Shown in pieces: positions 57,868 to 64,000 of a stretch of 64,000 nucleotides of DNA. The position numbers and the translations under genes are program-made. Every line of letters starts with the position of its first letter. The stretch's first letter is position 1. The stretch comes from Mugil cephalus (lineage: Eukaryota > Chordata > Actinopteri > Mugiliformes > Mugilidae): contig NC_061777.1 in assembly GCF_022458985.1 (NCBI RefSeq), positions 14,411,668 to 14,475,667 on the forward strand, in the 5' to 3' direction. Below the pieces are notes generated by a model that ran no database searches, had not been told where the DNA came from, and was given only the letters and a program-made list of their open reading frames with translations.

Positions 57868-58826
57868 TATTTGCTTTCTTGTCCAGCATTTGATATATAT
57901 ATATATATGTAGAGTAAATTTCAACTAGATGCTGATCGTGGAGACCGGAAAAAAAGAGGGAACAGTTACTTAGACTGAGTTCATCACCACTAAACAATCT
58001 TCTCACCAGAACATCCAGAGCTAAATTAATATGATGCAGCAGAAGGGTTGTGTGCTGGAAAATTTACTGGTGAACACTTTAAGTGTTATTTTTCTAGTTG
58101 TTTACCTTTAAGTCAGGCTATCCGGTTCCCACGGGTTCCAGTCTATTTGCTGAGCTGAGCTAACGCTCTTGTGCCTTCAGCTTCTTGCTGAACAAATCTT
58201 CAAAAAGAGGTCATCTGAGTGTGTGCTTACTGGGGACGTTTTAAGATGAACATGAAAGTGCAGCGCTTTCCCGTGCCCAGGATATTGTCTGAAAACTTCA
58301 TCACACACTTGGACGTGTGGAGAGCTTCAACCTCCATTTGGACAGTCCAACTGCAAAGTCTGTCCAATGGTCTTTTTTTACTGTCTGGCATTAGCCAAGT
58401 ATTAAAATAAATCTCTCATTTGATCTGCTCCTCTCGGTTGCTATTACTTTAATCTGCCTTGGTCCTCAAACAAATCGTAGCTCAGCTTCAGTTTCAGCCG
58501 CTGCCCCCTGAAGCGGACTGCTAACACCTCTTGGCCTAGAGTACAGATCTGTCTGCCCTGTAGCTGAGCATATCTACTCTCTCTGCCTCAGATTCACCAC
58601 AGGCAAACGCACGGGTGAATACAGATAAGGCCGCTCTGCTGGATTTATCACAGCTAGTTTCACTCACCAAATGTGTGAACCACTCGCTGTCCGTCCCCCT
58701 TTGTCACTCTCCATCTCTCAGTCGCCTCGTCCCCCTGTTGGACCTGCCTCCATGGCTCCACATTGTCCTTTTATCTGGCTCCCAGTCCTCCCCATCCCAT
58801 CAGTCAGTCAGCCTCCATTGCACCAT

Positions 58827-58860
58827 GGGAGGAGGAGGAGGAGGAGGCGGAGGAGGCGGA
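58827..58860. repeat. (GGA)n trinucleotide repeat
   Basis: Tandem GGA units with two GGC interruptions, just 3' of a CCATGG. It produces artificial poly-Gly or poly-Glu reading frames and is not evidence of a gene. Confidence 0.85.
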
Positions 58861-61764
58861 TGTCCCTTCATGTTGTGCCCAGGTTTGCCTCTCTGAAGTA
58901 TCTGTGTGTGTGTGTGTTTGTTTGAGCGCATGCATGAGGGCATGAAAGAGACAGGGGGAGCAAAAGCATCATTACAGAGCAGGTGTCCTTCCATCTGTGC
59001 TGATCACAGTTAACTTTTCGCTGTCTCTCCTTCAGCCACACACACATCCTGTATCCGCACATTTACACAAAGGCATACGCTACAGGGCGGCGTGACATTA
59101 CTGCATGAAAATGGGAAAATGTGAAAAACAAGTAGAAGTGAAAGGAAAGGGTTAGACAAGAAAGAAGATGGGTGATGTTGACAACGAAGAAGTGGAGGGT
59201 ACAGATGGGTGAGCGGAGAGATAAGATAGAAAATAAATAACAAGACATTAAAAGATGCTGTGGCGAGAAAAATAACCAGTATTTACAGCGAGGGAGATGA
59301 AAGGATTCATGTGGAAGAAACACGTTTTAGAATAAAGGAGCGGGAGAAAGACGGAGAATAGAAATGAGCCAGAGGCTGTGGCACTTATTATACAGCATAT
59401 AAATTCAGTTATATGCAGTAATGTATGTGTGCATCTCAGGAGAACCAAAGTTCAGGCTCACCATTAAAACAGGTCTGAAGGCTGCAGGAGGCAGCTGAGC
59501 CTCTCCCATGGGAGGGCAGCTCGCTGCTTGGGTGAATGTCAGTCAGACTCTTATATGGATGAGAGCAAGGTGGCCAGACAGAGGTACAGAGAGAGCCTCA
59601 GGTATGTGGATAGAATCAGGCAGTTTATGTGAAATAATACCCCAACGAAGACGTCGGCGCGGCAAATTTTCTCTATTCAGAAGTCTCACAGCTGTGTTTT
59701 GCTCTGTCAGAACAGCCGACGTTCACAATGTTGCAGCTCCAAATCAAGCAACAATGATCAGTGGTATTTATTGAATCCAAATGAGCTTCAGTCGTGATTT
59801 GTGTAGTGATAAGTAGTGCTTGCTAAGTTGTTTTTGCAGTTTTCTTTCAGGAGATCAATAAATGATGTCATTAGCAAGGCTGCAGTGATATTTGTATCTG
59901 CATTTCAGTATCATTATGTCTCTTTGTCAGTCAAGCTGGTCACGAATAACAGTTATTATCTCAGGTATAAACAGCATGATGCTCAGCGTGATACATGGAT
60001 TGGTGCAGGATAGACCCTTATATTTACTGTGTACGTTCAGTCCTACTGGTGCATAAACATGCATTATATAACCGTATGTACATTGCAAGTAAACAAAATG
60101 GTAAAAACCTTACCCTGAAGGCTGTAGCAAGGAAAACAAGTAAAATTAACTTGGCACTTTTTGGCAAAGGGACAAATATTAAAAGAAAAATACCAAACGA
60201 AAGTGAAATGGGCTGAACCACCCTTTGTTCATGTGTAATTAAAACGTAAAAAAGGAACATCAGCTACACATAGCTACAACAAACGCTAACTTATTATTAG
60301 AATTAAATTTTACTTCGATAGACATCTACACCCACAACCCAGCGATTTATTTGGATCACATATATTTCTTGACATTTATTCTATAACTGGAAATAATTGA
60401 AGTGTGTGTTGTTCCAAGACTGCAGGTTTAACCTGCAGGAAGAGGTGTGCTTGAAGAGAAAACCATCATACGTTTCTTAATTTTTACCAAAGACTGTATC
60501 GCATAGGTTCCCAAAATTTGAATAGATTATAGTTTATTCTCTCTAACATGCCTAATTACTACCTTATTCTCCATAGCCTTAATTACCCTGCAAATTATGC
60601 TCCTGAAATTAATATTTATTATGTTTACAGATACTGAGTCTCATTTCCTTATGCCAGGAAGGAAGCCTCATCCTGTTGCATGTCAGCTATTCTTTATGTG
60701 TTCTGGATGGATTGGACACGGACTCGTGTAGCTGAACTGGTTGAATGTGAATGGATGCGAAGGTCTTTTTCTTCCTGGCTCTGACAGACAGCCTCATGAT
60801 GCCTCCCACACACTTCCCATCACTCTTCTTCAGCTGCTGTAATAATGACGCTTGTAAAGACAGATTGACATTATTCACTAACCCCCTCCCCTTGTTTGAC
60901 GCGCCTGTCGACAGATATTCTCGGATATACAGTGCGATTCGCTGCTGTTGTCTGTATCAACGGCGAATCGACATGTCTCCTGTCACAATTTGAAACGAAC
61001 CAGTTGGAGAGACTGATTCTGATCTGTCAGAGTTTTGTTTTTAAATGAATGCGAGGTTATGTTTTACCAGTGCTGGCAGGACTTTTAGTGAACAAAGGGA
61101 CACCATTTCAGAGAGACTGCAGGATCTTCAGTAGGTATGTTGTGCACCTCGGCACTGATCCACCTAGAAGCACTGTGATGATAAAAACGCTGCACACACA
61201 CACAACTATTGCACAAGAAAATATTACCACGATACACTCCCTGCAATAAAATAGCCAACAGGCACTTGACCTGCTTTTTGGTCTGTAAGTGCAAAAATCT
61301 GTTGCTGTAGATTCAGAGCGCCTCTGTATTCCACACGCAGCTCTCCTCAGAATCATCTCAAGACTCAGAGCAGCTCCAGGTCATCCAGAGGCTAGCCAGT
61401 TAGAGGGCTTGTAGTAAAGTCCTCACCAGATCCCCCCTGGAAGAACAAAGCAGCGTAACAGTGTATCGTCTTAATCAAATGAACATCTTCAGAAAGAGAC
61501 TCTGCAGCCCCTGCATTCATCAGTGCTGCCTCTGCGGCTCTATGAAAAATGTATAAACATGTGTAATCGCTAATGGCTAACGCGACGCCTTGTTTCATCT
61601 GAATTATCACACACTCGAGGGAGCGAAGGAGAAGCAAAGCAAGTAAGCGTGAAGTCTCACTATCTCTCCATCGTTCTCCCCCAAAGGTGATTTGAGGAAA
61701 CGAGCGGCTCTTAGAAGCATGAGCTCTGGAGTCAGACGTCTGGATGTGTCCGCTCAACCATGCA

Positions 61765-61783
61765 TGTGTGTGTGTGTGTGTGT
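61765..61783. repeat. (TG)n microsatellite
   Basis: Short TG run followed by TTTGTGTTTGTGTGTG. Confidence 0.8.
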
Positions 61784-62872
61784 TTGTGTTTGTGTGTGAC
61801 TGAATGCGTAATTCTGAGTGATGTACTGTAGCAGGCACCTGCTGGTGCACTTTTATGGGATTGACCTCACAGACACACTCTCACTGTGCTCCAGACGCAT
61901 GTTTAATGCACTCAGTTTGTTGGTGGTAGTCAGATGGAAAAATGCCCCACACAGCCTGAAGCAGGACAGTTTGTTTTCTTTGTCGCCATTGTGCAAACAG
62001 GTTCGTTCATTCACTCCTACAGGCGGCACTTGTTGTATTTCAGTAATTAAAAGGGCAGAGAGGCGCTTTTGTGATCGCTTAAAAATGTTCTTGTTATTGC
62101 TCACCTTGAAAGAACGCTGCTTCAGTTCGATAACGTCGTGACCACAATGGAAATGAATGAAAAAAATTTCACAATTAATGCAGCCGGACCAGAGACTCAG
62201 CTGTTTTCGTTCAGTGTTTGTCTGCTTCAGATTCTGATGTTGACATTACTCACAATGCAAGAAAGTTTGATTTTAGATTTATCTCCATTATCCTGGTAGT
62301 GACTAATGTACTAATGTACTGTACAATGGCCTCGAGCAGAGATGAAGACCAAGCTATGTCTATCTGTCACTGCCCAGGTCCACCTCAGATCGTAAATAAT
62401 CATTGCCCTAAGATGACCTAAGTATCTTTATCTCTAGCTCCAGTTCTCTTGCAACCTGAGCAATGATCTTCTTCACAGAATTACCCAAACCTTCTTAATA
62501 TTTTTCTTGTGACTGTATAAAATAAACCATGGAAATGAAAACACATTATGAATAACCTCATATACAGGCAAATTATCCAATAAATTCATAGGCTGCCCTT
62601 TTTTACTAATTTCCACTTTCTACTAAAAGTAGTCAGTAACAGATTGTTAAAATTATTAAAGACTAAGTCAAACAACTTTGGGCTCGATGCATTATTGCTT
62701 ATTGTTTACTCCACCTAATCATCTCTAAAAGAAATCCCAGCTGTGAAATGCCACATCTATTGTTGTCACAGCAGCACTATGTGGCCTCCTCAGTGACAGG
62801 TGAATGTGCCTTACTCAAAATTCTTGTGTTTCTATAACAACCTGGTTTTGGGAAGAACCTCCAGGATGAAAA

Positions 62873-62930
62873 CAACAATGCACTGATGTGTGACCTTAAC
62901 CCATTAAGGTCGCACATCAGTGCATCGTTG
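62873..62930. repeat. Near-perfect inverted repeat (27-bp arms, 4-base loop)
   Basis: The left arm is 62873-62899, the loop CCCA is 62900-62903 and the right arm is 62904-62930. The arms pair at 25 of 27 positions; as plus-strand RNA one of the two differences is a G-U wobble. Pairing stops abruptly outside the arms. There is no TA or longer duplication that identifies a transposon. It could fold as a stable RNA or cruciform hairpin, but the 4-base loop is short for a microRNA precursor. Confidence 0.75.
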
Positions 62931-63980
62931 CTCACAGAATTCAGCCGGCAGTCATTGTCATGCTCGTAGTCAGACTTGGCTAACGCTTCCTTCAGGTGAT
63001 CATGTCAGGCAGTCCATCACATTTTGCGCATCTTCCTCTGAATCCACAGAAGTCTGAAACAGTATACAGTTTGTTTTTTTCCACATGCAACTCCACAAGA
63101 GTGGAGCTCCCCATTCCCTGTAAACTGCATGACGATATTATTTGGCCTTTTCGGTGTTTACCAGCGGCTGCGCACTTCGTCATACTTACCAGTGTTTTCA
63201 TGTAGGGGGGAACTTTAATAGGAACGTTTATCATGCACATGCTTACACCCTGCAGCAGTCCCCTGAGAGCAATCACCGCAATTAAAAATTCCATTATGGT
63301 GCGAAAAATTAGTTGCTGGGATCTAATGGGAATTTAATTAATTGGGCACTTTATTACAGCAAGTCAAAAAGGGGACAAGATAAACTTTAAGATAAGCATA
63401 TTTTTTAAATGACATCACTCCTCTGTGTTGCATTAAAAATGGGACAGTAGCTTTTTTAATTAATGCACAGGTGCCTCCTTGCAGCCACACATCACCGTTG
63501 GGGGCAATAACACATTTGTGTCTGGCTAGACCTCGCCTCGTATGCCCATCTGGCTCTCAGTGTCTCCTCCTTGTGCCTTCAACCTCCGTTTACCTCCTTT
63601 CCTTTCCATTCCTCACGTCGCCTCTTTTTGGCTCTTCTTTAATCCCCCCCCCCTCCCCGTGCTTGCCTTTCTTTCCCTGCCCTTCTCTTCTTGACTGGGA
63701 TTCTTTCAGCCTCTTGCGTTGCTGTCTTCTGTCTGACAGCAGCAGAATGGAAACAAAAGATAGAGCAGAAGATGGAGGGAGCGAGATAAAACGGCAAAGA
63801 AGACAAGTGAAGTCGTACTTTCAGCCTCACCGCGTTACCCCCCTGCTCTTCCTTACTTTGCTGTCCTCTCTTTTGCTTAATGTTTGAAAGGGCTTTTATA
63901 CCACAAATACTCCTCGCTCTCATGAATAACGCATGAGCATCAACGGCAAACTCTTATCCCCACCCTATTCTGCTCTCTTA
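62931..63980. other. Non-coding end of window with homeobox-motif cluster
   Basis: No gene is supported. From about 63280 to 63460 there are clustered ATTA-type sites (ATTAAAAATTCCATTATGG, GGAATTTAATTAATTGGGC), suggestive of a conserved developmental enhancer. The stretch 63580-63730 is pyrimidine-rich low complexity. The frame across 63471-63887 is a product of that composition. Confidence 0.4.
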
Positions 63981-63983
63981 CTA

Positions 63984-64000
63984 AAACACACACACACACA
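63984..64000. repeat. (CA)n microsatellite cut by window end
   Basis: A CA dinucleotide run reaches the last base of the window and presumably continues. Confidence 0.75.

Larger units (their letters stand above)
57870..62872. other. Non-coding tract, AT-rich to CT-rich
   Basis: No gene is supported. A purine triplet repeat lies at 58827-58860 and a TG microsatellite at about 61765-61783. Around 60541-60660 is an AT-rich, homeobox-motif-rich stretch (CCTAATTACTACC, CCTTAATTACCC, CAAATTATG) that could be a conserved enhancer. Open frames in the 58.6-59.4 kb region reflect low-complexity composition. Confidence 0.45.

Noticed and set aside
58615-58945. Overlapping open frames with Gly- or Glu-rich stretches
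   Set aside because: They are produced by the GGA repeat and pyrimidine-rich flanks. There are no splice signals or family similarity.
63471-63887. 138-residue open frame near the window end
   Set aside because: The Leu/Ser/Pro-rich translation arises from a CT-rich low-complexity tract, and no conserved motif is present.

Overview
This window is vertebrate nuclear DNA, almost certainly from a teleost fish. The evidence is spliced genes with GT-AG introns, many CA/TG microsatellites, and short repeat types common in fish genomes (a Tc1/mariner-like MITE, a hAT-like element and a tRNA-related SINE-like element). Gene identities rest on recognised protein families and on my own exon-by-exon reading. 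In each complete model the exon phases join cleanly and the total length fits the family. There are no operons, phages or CRISPR arrays.

Layout. Positions 160-2677 (+) hold the last eight coding exons of vcp (p97 AAA+ ATPase), cut by the left edge of the window. It converges tail-to-tail with akr1a1 (-, 3754-6509; 8 coding exons, 324 aa). dnajb5 (-, 10286-16177; 3 coding exons, 368 aa) follows, with a TATA plus CRE-type promoter near 17.16 kb. A very compact epg5 (-, 21849-37606) has 45 coding exons and 2585 aa. Next are lix1 (-, 39202-43191; 6 exons, 345 aa) and riok2 (-, 44679-48415; 10 exons, 522 aa). From about 48.6 kb to the end there is a 15-kb gene-poor tract with microsatellites, one MITE, a near-perfect hairpin, a few AT-rich homeobox-motif clusters that could be conserved noncoding elements, and one isolated 54-nt candidate exon encoding a coiled coil.

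How the genes relate. They are independent transcription units, not a pathway cluster. Three act in protein or membrane quality control: VCP (ubiquitin-dependent segregase), DNAJB5 (HSP40 co-chaperone) and EPG5 (autophagosome-lysosome tethering). RIOK2 works in 40S ribosome maturation, AKR1A1 in aldehyde reduction, and LIX1 is a developmental/autophagy-linked factor. The lix1-riok2 pair is also adjacent in human (5q15), whereas human VCP/DNAJB5 lie on 9p13 and EPG5 on 18q, so the neighbourhood joins segments that are separate in human. I found no new biological system. The points most worth checking are the CLEAR-like motif upstream of epg5, the orphan coiled-coil exon, the 27-bp-arm hairpin and the candidate conserved noncoding elements.
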